Part shown: positions 28,154 to 37,551 of the stretch, piece by piece | Numbering within the stretch: the first letter of the stretch is position 1 | Layout: each line of letters starts with the position of its first letter | Assembly (NCBI RefSeq): GCF_000421825.1 | Contig: NZ_ATXT01000019.1 | Location: forward strand, 62,001-126,000 | Reading direction: 5' to 3' | Source of the DNA: Humibacter albus DSM 18994 | GTDB taxonomy: Bacteria; Actinomycetota; Actinomycetes; Actinomycetales; Microbacteriaceae | Length of the DNA stretch: 64,000 bases | Position numbers and translations under genes: made by a program | Notes under the pieces: model-generated | Told to the model about the DNA's origin: nothing | Database searches by the model: none | What the model saw: the letters and a program-made list of their open reading frames with translations, nothing else

Positions 28154-29434
28154 CTACTGGTTCAGCACTTCCGACTTCACGCGGCTCTCCATCTCGGAGA
28201 TTCCGGCGTCGACCGACTTGCTTCCGGTCATGATCAGCTGGTGCTCCTGGTTGAGCACGTTGCCGATTGCGGCGGCGTTCGGGCCTGTCGGCCCGTCAGG
28301 CCGGATCACGTCCGGGTTGAAGGCCTTCTTCGACAGCGCGTCCTGCGGCATGCCGTCGAGCCCGAAGTACTCATCGGTGATCGCCGTGCTGTGATACGCC
28401 GGGACGATGCCGATGGATGCCACGGCCTTCGCTCCGTCGGGACCCGCAGCGAACTTCAGGAACTTCTTGGCGGCATCCACGTGCTTGGAGTTCTTGTTGA
28501 TGCCGAACCCGGTCGGGCCGCCCATCGTCGTCACCTTGTCACCCGAGGCGATCTGCGGAGTGGGAGCGATGCCCCAGTCGACGTTCGTCGTGCCGGCCTT
28601 CGCGTCGGCGAGCAGTGGCGCGATCAGCCAGGTGCCCATCGGAACCATGGCGGCCTTCTGCGTCTCGAACATGGTCTGGTAGCTCGTCTGCTGGCTGTTC
28701 GCCGTGGCCCAGTTCATGATCGTGCCGTCCTTCTGCAGGTCGAGCGTGAGGTTGTACTGGTCCTTCATCCACGAATAGCTGGGCTTGTCGTAGTTCTTGT
28801 TCTGCTGAGCGGCGGCGAAGCCCTGCACCATGGAGTTCCAGGTGTGGATGTAGGCTCCGTAGACCTTGTCGGCGCCGGTGCCCTTGGTGAGCTTCTTGGC
28901 GTCGGCGGCGAACTCGTCCCAGGTGAGGTTCTCGGGGTCGGCGATGCCGGCATCCTTGAACATCGTCTTGTTGTAGAAGAGCACGTTGAAGTCCTGGCGA
29001 TACGGCACGGCGTAGTAGGTGCCGTCGGATTTGTAGTCGTCGAGCGCCGGAATCTTGTCATCGGGCAGCGACTTGGCCACGTCGTTCACGGAGACGAACT
29101 GCTTCTTCTGCGCGTAGCCGCCGAAGTCGGTGAGGTTCTTCACGGTGATGATGTCGGTGGTGTCGCCGCCGGCCAGCATGGTGGTGACCTTGTCCTCGTA
29201 GTTCGCCGCGAGGATGTCCACCGGCTGGATCGTGATGTTCGGGTTCGCCTTCTCGAACGCGGTGAAGAGAGCCTTGAACTCCGGCGTCTGCTTGTAGTTC
29301 CACACGGAGACGCGCAGCGTGGTCTTGCCGCCGCTGGAGCCGTCGGACGCGGAGGATGACGTGCCCGCGCAGCCGCTCAGCGCGAGCGCGAGCGCAGCCG
29401 TGACCGCGCCCGCGGCGATCAGTGAGCGTTTCAT
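28154..29434 (-). CDS. extracellular sugar-binding lipoprotein of ABC importer
   Basis: 426 residues. The signal KRSLIAAGAVTAALALALSGCAG has its lipobox Cys at residue 22 (LSGC) and a Ser/Gly-rich linker. The family-1 solute-binding fold shows TTLRVSVWNYKQTPEFKALFTAFEKANP at the start, FNVLFYNKTMFKDAGI, and MGGPTGFGINKNSKHVDAAKKFLKF. GAGTTATT before the ATG is only a modest ribosome site. It follows the 2-hydroxyacid dehydrogenase by 57 bp, so the two may share one transcript. The substrate is unknown; a uronate-type oligosaccharide is suggested by nearby heparinase-like genes. Confidence 0.93.
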   Translation of the reverse strand: MKRSLIAAGAVTAALALALSGCAGTSSSASDGSSGGKTTLRVSVWNYKQTPEFKALFTAFEKANPNITIQPVDILAANYEDKVTTMLAGGDTTDIITVKNLTDFGGYAQKKQFVSVNDVAKSLPDDKIPALDDYKSDGTYYAVPYRQDFNVLFYNKTMFKDAGIADPENLTWDEFAADAKKLTKGTGADKVYGAYIHTWNSMVQGFAAAQQNKNYDKPSYSWMKDQYNLTLDLQKDGTIMNWATANSQQTSYQTMFETQKAAMVPMGTWLIAPLLADAKAGTTNVDWGIAPTPQIASGDKVTTMGGPTGFGINKNSKHVDAAKKFLKFAAGPDGAKAVASIGIVPAYHSTAITDEYFGLDGMPQDALSKKAFNPDVIRPDGPTGPNAAAIGNVLNQEHQLIMTGSKSVDAGISEMESRVKSEVLNQ

Positions 29435-29491
29435 GAGGAATAACTCCTTTGTTATCGGTGTCGTGGGTTGGGGTTGGGGTCGAGAGCGCCG

Positions 29492-30541
29492 TCAGGCGCT
29501 CAGTTGCAGGTCTTCGCTGGTGAACTCGTCGAGCAGCGGCACGTCGCTGACGTAGCGTTCGAGCTCGTCGAGGGCGGCATCCGTCATGCGGTGCAGTTCG
29601 GAGCCGAGGGAGCCGGCCAGGTGCGGCGTGATCATCACGTTGGGTAGCGAGAAGAGCACGGAGTCCGCGGGGAGCGGTTCCGGCTCCGTGACGTCGAGCA
29701 TGGCGTTGATGCGGCCGGTGGCGCATTCCGCCTCGAGGGCTGCCGTGTCGACGAGGCTGCCGCGCGCAGTGTTGATCAGGGTGGCGTGGTCGGGCAGGGC
29801 GGCCAGCTCGCGAGCACCGATCATGTTCCGGGTCGACGGGAGGGCGGGAGCGTGCAGCGAGAGCACGTCGACGCGCGGAAGCAGATCGTCGAGCTCCACG
29901 AGCTCAGCGCCGGACGCACGCACCTCGTCGGGGTCGGCGTACGGATCGGAGACGAGGCAGGTGACGTCATCGAGCTGGCGAACGAGGTCGACGACACGAC
30001 GGCCGACACGGCTGAAACCGACGACGCCGATCGTGCGGCCCAGATTCGTCAGCTCGCCGTAACGCTGCACGGTGAGGTCGTTGGCCCGGCGTGCCTGAGG
30101 ATCGGCCGCGATGAACGGTGCCTTCTTGCCCGCGAAGATGATGGCCGCGAGGGTGAACTCCGCGACAGGTACGGAGTTCGCCTCGGCCACGTTGGAGGCG
30201 CGGATGCCGCGACGCCAGAACTCGTCGGTGACGATGCCGCGCACAGTGCCCGCGCAGTGCAGCATGGCCTCGAGCCGAGGCATGCGGTCCAGCCGAGCTG
30301 CATCGAGTTGCGGAGCACCCCAGCCTGTCAACAGCACCTCGACTCCCGCGAGTCGCCCGGCCAGCGCAGGATCGTCGAGATCATCGGCGAACACCGGATC
30401 GGGCAGATCGGCGAGTCGGGAGAGCCGCTCCAGCCGAGCCTGATCGAACTGCGCGTGGAAGACGTCGCGCGACATCACCACGAGCGCCACGGGCATCTGC
30501 CCGGCGGTCGCGTTCGGTGAGGTCGGGCTCGGGGTGGTCAT
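29492..30541 (-). CDS. D-isomer-specific 2-hydroxyacid dehydrogenase
   Basis: 349 residues. The catalytic Arg (INTARGSLVD, R260), Glu (DVTEPEPLP, E286 or E288) and His (ITPHLAG, H307) of the family are all present. The NAD-binding loop reads GVVGFSRVGRR, with Ser where most relatives have the second Gly of GxGxxG. Members reduce or oxidise 2-keto/2-hydroxy acids such as hydroxypyruvate, phosphoglycerate or keto-sugar acids. Leading position in a sugar-importer operon suggests a sugar-acid intermediate. Divergent from the heparinase-like gene across 155 bp. Confidence 0.9.
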   Translation of the reverse strand: MTTPSPTSPNATAGQMPVALVVMSRDVFHAQFDQARLERLSRLADLPDPVFADDLDDPALAGRLAGVEVLLTGWGAPQLDAARLDRMPRLEAMLHCAGTVRGIVTDEFWRRGIRASNVAEANSVPVAEFTLAAIIFAGKKAPFIAADPQARRANDLTVQRYGELTNLGRTIGVVGFSRVGRRVVDLVRQLDDVTCLVSDPYADPDEVRASGAELVELDDLLPRVDVLSLHAPALPSTRNMIGARELAALPDHATLINTARGSLVDTAALEAECATGRINAMLDVTEPEPLPADSVLFSLPNVMITPHLAGSLGSELHRMTDAALDELERYVSDVPLLDEFTSEDLQLSA

Positions 30542-30602
30542 GGTGGGGAGGCTCCTGAAGGTTCATCGACCGGATTTGCGACTCGCCATTGCATCGTCGC
30601 GA

Positions 30603-30639
30603 TTGACAGTAGATACTCATTCCCGATCGAGAACAAACA
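30603..30639. promoter_or_regulatory. divergent control region with palindrome
   Basis: TTCCCGATCGAGAA (30620-30633) is a 14-bp near-palindrome. On the minus strand it falls between a TATCTA -10 (30610-30615) and a weak TTGTTT -35 (30634-30639) for the dehydrogenase operon. TTGACA occurs on the plus strand at 30603-30608, without a good -10. The stretch is conspicuously AT-rich relative to its surroundings. The regulator could be the DeoR/LacI hybrid at 32916. Confidence 0.4.
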
Positions 30640-30696
30640 AGTCGATCACACTCGAACATCAAAATACAAACACGATCGGATTGCAGGTCAGCGACG

Positions 30697-32919
30697 ATGC
30701 TGGAACAGCCAGCCGCCCCCACGGGCGCTCCCGACGACAGGTCCCGCGACGAGCCGAGCGCTGCGGCCGCCGCGCTCTCCCGGGTCAACGCGCACGCGGT
30801 GCCACCCGCCGGACTCGACGTGGAGCGGTCGGAATTCCGTGGACCTCTCTTCGCGGCCTGGGGCGAGGCGATGCGCGCGCCCGCGCTGGCCGAGACGATC
30901 GGAGCGGTCAGCACGACCGAGCAGCGGAGGCGGGTGGGCATCCCCTCGTCGTCCGACCGCGACGTGTGGACCCGCATGGACCGCGCCACCCTCGACGCCA
31001 TCACCCGGGCGGCCGAGGCGGACCGACGGGGTGCATGGGCGCAGCCGACGGCATCCGACTTCGCGCGGTACGTGCGTGACGGCGATCGCAAGACGTACGA
31101 GTCCGCGGTCGGTGCACGACAGCAGCGTCTGACCCGCGCCGTCGTCACGGCCGCCGCCACGGATGACCGCGGCTGGCTCGACGAGGCAGCCGACGGCGTC
31201 GTGCTGCTCTGCGAACAGAGCACGTGGTCGTGGGCCGCGCACGATGACGCGCACGCTCGCAAGGGATACGTCCTCGCGGATGCCGCCTCGCCGTATCTCG
31301 ACCTCGGGGCCGGCGAAATCGTCGCTCAGCTCGGGATCGCGGATCGGGTGCTCGGCGATCGATGGGACGCCACGTGGCCGGGTCTGCGCGAACGAATCCG
31401 CTTCGAGGCGGAGACCCGCGTCTTCACGCCGTTCGAAACGCGCGACGACTTCTGGTGGCTCGGCTACTGGCGGGACGTGAACAACTGGAACCCCTGGATC
31501 CTCGGCAATGTTCTGCTCGCCGCGGCGCTGCTTCTCGATGACCCCGAGCGGGTCGCGCGCATCGCCGGTCGCGCACTCGACAGCCTGGACCGCTACGTGG
31601 CGACTCTGCCCGCCGATGGCGCGATCGATGAGGGCGTCGCCTATTGGTGGAACGGCGCGGCGCGACTGCTCGAGTGCCTCGACCTCGTGGCGCGGCTCAC
31701 CGACGGGGCGCTCGATGCCGCGGCGGTGCCCGTCGTACGAGAAGTCCTGCGTTTCCCGATGCGCATGCAGCTGGGCGACGGCTGGTACGTGAACGTGGCG
31801 GACGGCTGGGCACGCAGTTCGGGCACGGAGCCGTGGCACGTGCCGTTCGCTTGGGGCACGAGGCTCGCCGACGCTCGTGTCGTCGCCTGGGCGAGCGGCG
31901 GCCGGCGCGCGGACGGGCCGGTGGCCGATGTGAGCGCGGGCCTGCCGCGGCTGGTGCGTGCGCTCAGCGACGAGGAGTGGCGCGATGCAGTCTCGCGGCC
32001 GGCTCCGCTTCCCGCCACGGTCTGGCTGCCATCGGTGCAGCTGCTCGTCGCACGGGCCCGCGCAGGAGAATCGCACGGGCTCGCCCTGGCCGCGAAGGGC
32101 GGCACGAACGACGAGAACCATAACCACAAGGACCTCGGCTCCTTCATCGTCGCCTCCGACGGACGCCCGCTCCTCGTCGACGTCGGCAAGCCGACCTACA
32201 CCGCGCAGACCTTCAGCGAGCACCGCTACGAGATCCGCGCCATGCAGAGCGGGTGGCACAACGCGCCGGCACCGCGCGGGCTGGAGCAAGGGGCGGGGCC
32301 GGACTTCCACGCCACGGTGCTGCGGGAACCGCGGGAGGGCGAGCCGGGCCGGCCAGTCCAGGCCGACGGGCCTGGCCAAGCCGGCCGATCCGATCAGGCA
32401 AGCCCGCTCGGCCAGTCGGAGCAGTTCCGGGCGGAGGCTGCGCTCCCGGTCGAGCTCCGGCTCGAGCTCGTCGCCGGGTATCCGCTGCCGAACGGCGACG
32501 AATGGCAGCGCGACTTGCGGCTCGTGTCCGCGACGCGCATCGAGATCGCCGACCGCTGGAGGTTGGGGCCGCCGGAGCCGCAGTCACGAGAGCCGCAGTC
32601 ACGAGAGCCGCAGTCACGGGAGACCCGGTCGCAGGAGGTCGGGCGAGCGGATGCCTCCGCCACGCGGGTGCACCTCGTCGCGGCGGGCGAGGTGACCGTG
32701 CACGGAATGGAAGCGGTGGTGCGCGACGGCGGCACGGGCATCCGGATCACTACAGCCGAAGGCGTCGCGCCGACGACCGAAGTGTGGGAACTCGACGACC
32801 CCGAGCTGATCGAGGTGTGGGGCGAGCGGCTCACGCGGCTGACATACCTGCTGCCGACGCCGGCCGGCACGCTGACCACGGTCGTCGAGGCGCTGAACGC
32901 ACCGGAGGCGCGAGCATGA
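30697..32919 (+). CDS. heparinase II/III-family protein
   Basis: 740 residues without a signal peptide, so probably cytoplasmic. The N-terminal (alpha/alpha) toroid contains WWLGYWRDVNNWNPWILGN and AIDEGVAYWWNGAARLLECL. The C-terminal beta-sheet domain carries GGTNDENHNHKDLGSFIVASDG, the His-rich motif of heparinase II/III-like lyases, then VDVGKPTYTAQTFSEHRYEI. The likely role is cleavage of uronate-containing oligosaccharides after import. Two low-complexity insertions follow: a Gly/Pro/Gln-rich one at about 550-575 and a perfect triple REPQS repeat encoded by 15-bp units at 32575-32619. Ribosome site weak. Coupled (ATGA) to the next gene. Confidence 0.87.
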   Translation: MLEQPAAPTGAPDDRSRDEPSAAAAALSRVNAHAVPPAGLDVERSEFRGPLFAAWGEAMRAPALAETIGAVSTTEQRRRVGIPSSSDRDVWTRMDRATLDAITRAAEADRRGAWAQPTASDFARYVRDGDRKTYESAVGARQQRLTRAVVTAAATDDRGWLDEAADGVVLLCEQSTWSWAAHDDAHARKGYVLADAASPYLDLGAGEIVAQLGIADRVLGDRWDATWPGLRERIRFEAETRVFTPFETRDDFWWLGYWRDVNNWNPWILGNVLLAAALLLDDPERVARIAGRALDSLDRYVATLPADGAIDEGVAYWWNGAARLLECLDLVARLTDGALDAAAVPVVREVLRFPMRMQLGDGWYVNVADGWARSSGTEPWHVPFAWGTRLADARVVAWASGGRRADGPVADVSAGLPRLVRALSDEEWRDAVSRPAPLPATVWLPSVQLLVARARAGESHGLALAAKGGTNDENHNHKDLGSFIVASDGRPLLVDVGKPTYTAQTFSEHRYEIRAMQSGWHNAPAPRGLEQGAGPDFHATVLREPREGEPGRPVQADGPGQAGRSDQASPLGQSEQFRAEAALPVELRLELVAGYPLPNGDEWQRDLRLVSATRIEIADRWRLGPPEPQSREPQSREPQSRETRSQEVGRADASATRVHLVAAGEVTVHGMEAVVRDGGTGIRITTAEGVAPTTEVWELDDPELIEVWGERLTRLTYLLPTPAGTLTTVVEALNAPEARA

Positions 32920-34151
32920 GCGGCAACGGCGACCAGCTGTTCGCGCTGCAGCGACGCGAACGCATCATGGACGAGATCCGCGAGCACGGGTCCGTCACGG
33001 TGAGCGACATCGCCGGGCGACTCGGGGTGAGCGAGCTCACGATCCGCCGCGACATCAACTCGCTGGCGCAGCAGGGGCTGGTGACCCGCGTGCACGGCGG
33101 AGCGACGCTGCGCAGCTCGATCGAACCGGGTCTCGCACCCGGGTTGGCCGGACACGATCCAGCCGTGCCGAAGTACACCATCGGCATGGTCGTGCCCTCG
33201 CTCGAGTACTACTGGCCACCGATCGTGAACGGAGCCAGGGCGCAGGCGCTGCAGCTGCGGGCGCGACTCATGCTGCGGGCATCCACGTACGACGCGCGCG
33301 ACAATCGGCGGCAGGTGGAAGCGCTCGTCAACACTCCGGGGATGCACGGCCTCATCGCGGCACCCGACACCTACGGCGACGAGGGGCTCGAGATGCTGCG
33401 CTGGCTCGACTCGCTGTCGATCCCGGTGGTGCTGGCCGAGCGGCGCATCCGTTCCGCGGCGGGCGTGCACAGGCTCGAGTCCGTCGTCACCGACCACGCC
33501 GCCGGCACCGCGGAGGCCGTGCGCCACCTGCACGCGGCCGGCCACGAGCGCATCGGCCTGCTGACGCAGTCGGAGTATCCGACGGGGCGCTACGTGCGCC
33601 GCGGCTGGCGTGCGACCCTGCGGTCGCTGGGGCTGCCGGAAGACGGTGTGCGGCAGGACGGCATCCGGTTCGATGCGCCCGGCAGAGAACGCGAGATGGA
33701 TGACGTGCTCGATCGTTGCGCTGCCACCGGAACGACCGCGATCATCGTGCTGCCCGACCCGCAGGCGCTCGCGTTCGAGCAGCATTGCCTCGACCGCGGC
33801 GTCCGAGTGCCCGACGACCTCGCCATTGTGGCCTACGACGACGACGTCGCCCGGTTCGGCGATCCCGCGATCACGGCGGTGCGCCCGCCGAAGCAGTCCG
33901 TGGGCCGCGAGGCCGTCAACCTGCTCATCGCCCGACTCGAGGCCGGCACCGCCCGTCCCGCGCATCGGGTCAAGCTCAGCCCCGACCTTCACGTGCGCGA
34001 CTCGTCCATGCCGGCGCGCATCGAGGATGCCGGCACCGAGACATCGGCCGACGGCACCGTCCCGAACACCAGGGCGGCCGCCGACGCCGGCGGCAGCACC
34101 ATCACCGACACGACACCGGCCACCGCCACCACCGAAAGGACTCCCGCGTGA
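32916..34151 (+). CDS. hybrid regulator: DeoR-type HTH with LacI-type sensor domain
   Basis: 411 residues. The N-terminal helix-turn-helix is DeoR-like (LQRRERIMDEIREHGSVTVSDIAGRLGVSELTIRRDINSLAQQGLVTRVHGGATL), not LacI-like. From about residue 85 it continues as a periplasmic-binding-protein sensor (YTIGMVVPSLEYYWPPIVNGARAQA, PDDLAIVAYDDDVARFGDPAITAV). The last 40 residues are a Thr/Ala-rich tail. Such architecture is known but less common than LacI. GGAGG precedes the ATG, and the start and stop codons overlap both neighbours by 4 nt. Probably responds to a sugar released by the adjacent lyase-like proteins. Confidence 0.88.
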   Translation: MSGNGDQLFALQRRERIMDEIREHGSVTVSDIAGRLGVSELTIRRDINSLAQQGLVTRVHGGATLRSSIEPGLAPGLAGHDPAVPKYTIGMVVPSLEYYWPPIVNGARAQALQLRARLMLRASTYDARDNRRQVEALVNTPGMHGLIAAPDTYGDEGLEMLRWLDSLSIPVVLAERRIRSAAGVHRLESVVTDHAAGTAEAVRHLHAAGHERIGLLTQSEYPTGRYVRRGWRATLRSLGLPEDGVRQDGIRFDAPGREREMDDVLDRCAATGTTAIIVLPDPQALAFEQHCLDRGVRVPDDLAIVAYDDDVARFGDPAITAVRPPKQSVGREAVNLLIARLEAGTARPAHRVKLSPDLHVRDSSMPARIEDAGTETSADGTVPNTRAAADAGGSTITDTTPATATTERTPA

Positions 34152-36118
34152 GCGCGCTCGACCTGCCCGCGGAGAACCGCGAACTCTCCCCCTACACCGG
34201 CTGGGGCCGCGAGCACTGGGCGGCGATCGCCGACCACATGCTGCTCTCGCTGCGCCCGTACTTCTCGACGACCCGCAGCCACGTGAACCTGCCCGGGCCG
34301 ACGAGCTCCAGCGGCGCCGACAGCGACGGGTTCGAAGGGTACGCGCGCTCCTTCATGCTCTTCGCGTTCCGGCTCCACGGTGAGCGGGGCGACGATCCGC
34401 ACGGCTTCCTGGACTGGTATCGCGCGGGCCTGCTGGCGGGCACCGATCCGGACGGACCAGAGCCGTGGCCCGCGCCGGGCGAGGTGGGCCAGGCGAAGGT
34501 GGAGGCGGCATCCATCGCGCTCGGTCTGCAGCTGACGCGTCCCTGGCTCTGGGACACGCTCGCGCCTGCCGAGAAGCAGCACGTCATCGACTGGCTGGCG
34601 CAGTCGCCGCACGGCTGGTATCCCGACAACAACTGGCTGTGGTTCCGCATCACGGTCGAGACGTTCCTGGCCTCGGTCGGCGGTCCGCACGACCCCGACC
34701 GCGTCATGCACGACCTGGCGACGATCGAGTCGTACTACCGCGCCGACGGCTGGTACGCCGACGGGTCCGTACGCGCCTATGACTACTACTGCGGCTGGGC
34801 CATGCACCTCTACCCGCTGATCTGGGTGCTCTCGAATGGCTCCGACGCGTTCGGATCGCGCGCGCTCGATCCCGTGTTCCGCAGCAGATTGACCGAGTTC
34901 CTCGACGATTACGTGCATTTCATCGGCGCCGACGGAATGCCTGTGCTCCAGGGACGCAGTCTCGTCTACCGTTTCGCGACGGCCGCGCCGCTCTGGGTCG
35001 GTGCGATCACCGGAGCGACCCGTCTGAAGCCGGGCACCATCCGAAGGGCGGCGTCAGGCGTGCTTCGCGCCTTCGTCGAGCGCGGCGCGCTCAACGAGAA
35101 CGGGCTGCTCACGCTCGGCCTGTTCGGCGAGTGGCCGCAGATGGCGCAGACGTACTCAGGATCGGGATCGCCATACTGGGCGTCGAAGGGCATGCTGGGG
35201 CTGCTGCTCCCCGCCGACCACGAGGTGTGGCGCGCCGTCGAGGAACCGCTGCCGATCGAGGTCGGCGACACCCGGCGCGTGGTCCGCGCGGCGGGCTGGC
35301 TGATCAGCGGAACCCGAGACGACGGCATCGTGCGGTTGTACAACCATGGTGCAGACCACGCCGTGGCCGGCGACAGGGCCGGGGACTCGCCCATCTACGC
35401 GCGGTTCGGGTACTCGAGCGCGAGCATCCCACCCCTCATCGGAGACACCATCGACTCGCCGGTCGACAACTCGGCCGGCGTGTTGGATGCGGGTCGCCTC
35501 ACGCATCGCACCGGCTTCGACCGCGGGATCGTCGGCGACGACGGCACCGCCGCATACGCCACGTCGGTGACGCACGCGCACTGGGTCGATTCGAGCGGTG
35601 ACGATGACGGCCACGATCACGGGTCCGGGCGCGAGGGCATCGTCGTCGATGCCCCCGATCTGCGAACGGCCTCCATCGTGCGTGGTGCATGGGAGGTGCG
35701 CGCCGTTCGGCTGTCGGATGCCGCGCCCTCCGTCTCGCGCGTACGCGTCAGCGGGTGGCCGGTTCCGTCCGCGGCGGCCGGGACCAGCATCGACATCAGC
35801 ACCGATGCCGACGCCGACGCCGGGAGCACGGTTGTCACCGTCGAAGCCGAGGGTCTGGTCTGCGAGTTGATCGCGCTGAGCGAGGGCGGACATCCGTCGG
35901 TGCATGAGGAGAGCGGAACGTCGCCGATCGGCGCCGTGACGACCGTGCCCTGGATGGAGTTCGAGCTCGCGCCGGGTGAGACTGCCATCGTGGCGTCGCG
36001 GCTGGCTCGAAGCGCATCCGCTGCACATGCTCGACCGCGAGCCCGGGCGGTCGGCACCTCGAGATCCGCCGTGCTCAGGGTGACGTGGGACGACGGGACC
36101 AGCACCGTCACCTTCTGA
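34148..36118 (+). CDS. DUF2264 domain protein (polysaccharide-locus (alpha/alpha) barrel protein)
   Basis: 656 residues, no signal peptide. The N-terminal two-thirds match the DUF2264 family: YFSTTRSHVNLPGPTSSSG, WLAQSPHGWYPDNNWLWFRITVETFLASVGG, YYRADGWYADGSVRAYDYYCGWAMHLYP and YWASKGMLGLLLPADHEVW. The fold is a predicted alpha/alpha toroid common to glycan-active enzymes; its reaction is not known to me. The C-terminal part is a beta-rich domain interrupted by an Asp/Ala repeat. GTG start with AAAGGA upstream, overlapping the regulator stop as GTGA. It completes a three-gene operon with the heparinase-like protein and regulator. Confidence 0.85.
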   Translation: MSALDLPAENRELSPYTGWGREHWAAIADHMLLSLRPYFSTTRSHVNLPGPTSSSGADSDGFEGYARSFMLFAFRLHGERGDDPHGFLDWYRAGLLAGTDPDGPEPWPAPGEVGQAKVEAASIALGLQLTRPWLWDTLAPAEKQHVIDWLAQSPHGWYPDNNWLWFRITVETFLASVGGPHDPDRVMHDLATIESYYRADGWYADGSVRAYDYYCGWAMHLYPLIWVLSNGSDAFGSRALDPVFRSRLTEFLDDYVHFIGADGMPVLQGRSLVYRFATAAPLWVGAITGATRLKPGTIRRAASGVLRAFVERGALNENGLLTLGLFGEWPQMAQTYSGSGSPYWASKGMLGLLLPADHEVWRAVEEPLPIEVGDTRRVVRAAGWLISGTRDDGIVRLYNHGADHAVAGDRAGDSPIYARFGYSSASIPPLIGDTIDSPVDNSAGVLDAGRLTHRTGFDRGIVGDDGTAAYATSVTHAHWVDSSGDDDGHDHGSGREGIVVDAPDLRTASIVRGAWEVRAVRLSDAAPSVSRVRVSGWPVPSAAAGTSIDISTDADADAGSTVVTVEAEGLVCELIALSEGGHPSVHEESGTSPIGAVTTVPWMEFELAPGETAIVASRLARSASAAHARPRARAVGTSRSAVLRVTWDDGTSTVTF

Positions 36119-36424
36119 CCCGATTAGCCACGTCGTGCGGTTGCTGTCGCTGTCGTCGTCGCTGTCACGATTGCCGTCGCGGTCGTCGTCGCGGTTGTCG
36201 TCGCTGTCGCGGTTGCGGCTGCGTTCGCAGCGTTCGCCCCGTGCCAACAGGACATCGGCTCGAGAACATGCCGAATCGGCATGCTTTCGGCAGGAAGGCG
36301 CTTTCTGTCCTGTTGGCGCGAGACGCCCGGTGCGAAAGGTCTGACGCGAAACGGCCGTTGGGAAACGGCGGAGCGAAACAGCGGAGCGAGACGACCGGGG
36401 CGAAGGGCCGACGCGAAGGGGCCG
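36119..36424. other. convergent intergenic region with low-complexity tract and long stem-loop
   Basis: 36135-36225 is a degenerate GTCGTCGCGGTT-type repeat tract. It is followed by a structured segment: GCCAACAGGACA (36243-36254) pairs perfectly with TGTCCTGTTGGC (36306-36317), enclosing a second hairpin CATGCCG/CGGCATG (36267-36283). This probably acts as a bidirectional terminator between the DUF2264 gene and the LacI gene. The rest to 36424 is purine-rich with scattered GCGAAACGG-like words and no gene. Confidence 0.55.
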
Positions 36425-37462
36425 CTACGGCGTGCTGTCGCGCAAGGTCACGGTTCCGCGGATCGGCTCCGCAGCGGCCCCGTCGTCGGCCAGCGCCAGC
36501 TCCAATGACCGCTCCCCCAGGTCGCGCAACGGCAGCGAAACCGTGCTCAGCGACGGAACGACGTCCTGCAGCATCTCGATGTCGTCGAACCCCGCGACGG
36601 CGACGTCGCGGCCCGGCGCGAGGCCACGCTCGCGCATGGCCGTCATCGCACCGACGGCCATCACATCGGTGACCGCGAAGACGCAGCCCGGGCGGACGCC
36701 CGCATCCAGCAGCCGAAGCATGTCGCGGTAGCCCGCATCACGTGAGAATCCGCCGGTGACGATGGCCGAGGCATCCGGGCGGATGCCGTGTTCCGCCAGG
36801 CCCTTCAGGAACCCCGCGGCGCGGTCTGCGGCGGTCGTCAGGCCGGTCGGTCCGGCCAGGACGGCGAAGTCGCGGTGACCGCGCTCGACGAGCGCGTCCG
36901 CCAATGCCGACGCGCCTTCCGCGTTGAGCACGGGCACGGCGCGGAAGGCGCCGGCTCGCGCCCCGATGAGCACGACGCGGCCGCCCTGCTGCTCGACCGC
37001 GCGCAGCTCACCCGCGATCGCGGCCTCGGTCTTCTCGTCGACGAACCGGCTGCCGACCACGATCACAGCCGCGGGACGCTGGCCGCGGAGCGCCGCGATC
37101 GTCTCCACCACCTGCTCGGGCTCGGTGCCGGCGCCCGACATGGTGACGGTGAAGCGGTGGCGAGACGCGGCATCCATCACGCCTGCGGCGATCGCAGAGA
37201 AGTACGGGTCGGCGATGTCACCCAGCACCAGAGACACGGTGCGGCTGGTGCCCCGCGCCACCGCCTGCGCCTGCACATTGGCTGTGTAGTTGAGTTCACG
37301 GGCGGATGCCTCGACTCGTGCCTTCAACTCCGGGTTGACGATGCGTGTGCTCCCGTTGAGCGCGCGGGACGCGGTGGCCAGTGAGACGCCGGCGTGCCGT
37401 GCGACGTGCGCCAGCGTGATGGTCGATCTGTTCTGCTCGCCATGCGCATCGCTTTGTGTCAC
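36425..37462 (-). CDS. LacI-family transcriptional regulator
   Basis: 345 residues. HTH ITLAHVARHAGVSLATASRALNGSTRIVNPE, hinge YTANVQAQAVARGTSRTVSLVLGDIADPYFSAIAAGVM, then a sugar-sensor domain ending in VPSLSTVSLPLRDLGERSLELAL. GGAGGAG lies 5 nt upstream of the chosen GTG. It sits 90 bp downstream of the permease pair 39376-37552, probably in the same transcript. The operators at 39468, 39536, 48693 and 48771 share a GAAA(G/A)CGCTTTC-like core, so this protein is the best candidate to control both the permeases and the orphan binding-protein operon at 48826 (inference). Confidence 0.9.
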   Translation of the reverse strand: MTQSDAHGEQNRSTITLAHVARHAGVSLATASRALNGSTRIVNPELKARVEASARELNYTANVQAQAVARGTSRTVSLVLGDIADPYFSAIAAGVMDAASRHRFTVTMSGAGTEPEQVVETIAALRGQRPAAVIVVGSRFVDEKTEAAIAGELRAVEQQGGRVVLIGARAGAFRAVPVLNAEGASALADALVERGHRDFAVLAGPTGLTTAADRAAGFLKGLAEHGIRPDASAIVTGGFSRDAGYRDMLRLLDAGVRPGCVFAVTDVMAVGAMTAMRERGLAPGRDVAVAGFDDIEMLQDVVPSLSTVSLPLRDLGERSLELALADDGAAAEPIRGTVTLRDSTP

Positions 37463-37551
37463 ACCCGCTCCTCCGTCGCCACGCGGAATGTCTTCCGCCC
37501 GCGACGATTGTCCCGCATGATGGCCGGGCGAGCGCGAACGCCCGCCCGAAC

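Noticed and set aside
35156-36247. 363-residue minus-strand frame with an Asp/Arg/Asn-rich start
   Set aside because: It lies opposite the DUF2264 gene; its composition comes from the GTCGTC repeat tract and the complement of a real gene.
36288-36305. LacI-type operator around GGCGCTTTC
   Set aside because: It is part of the hairpin segment between gene 3' ends, with no promoter to control.
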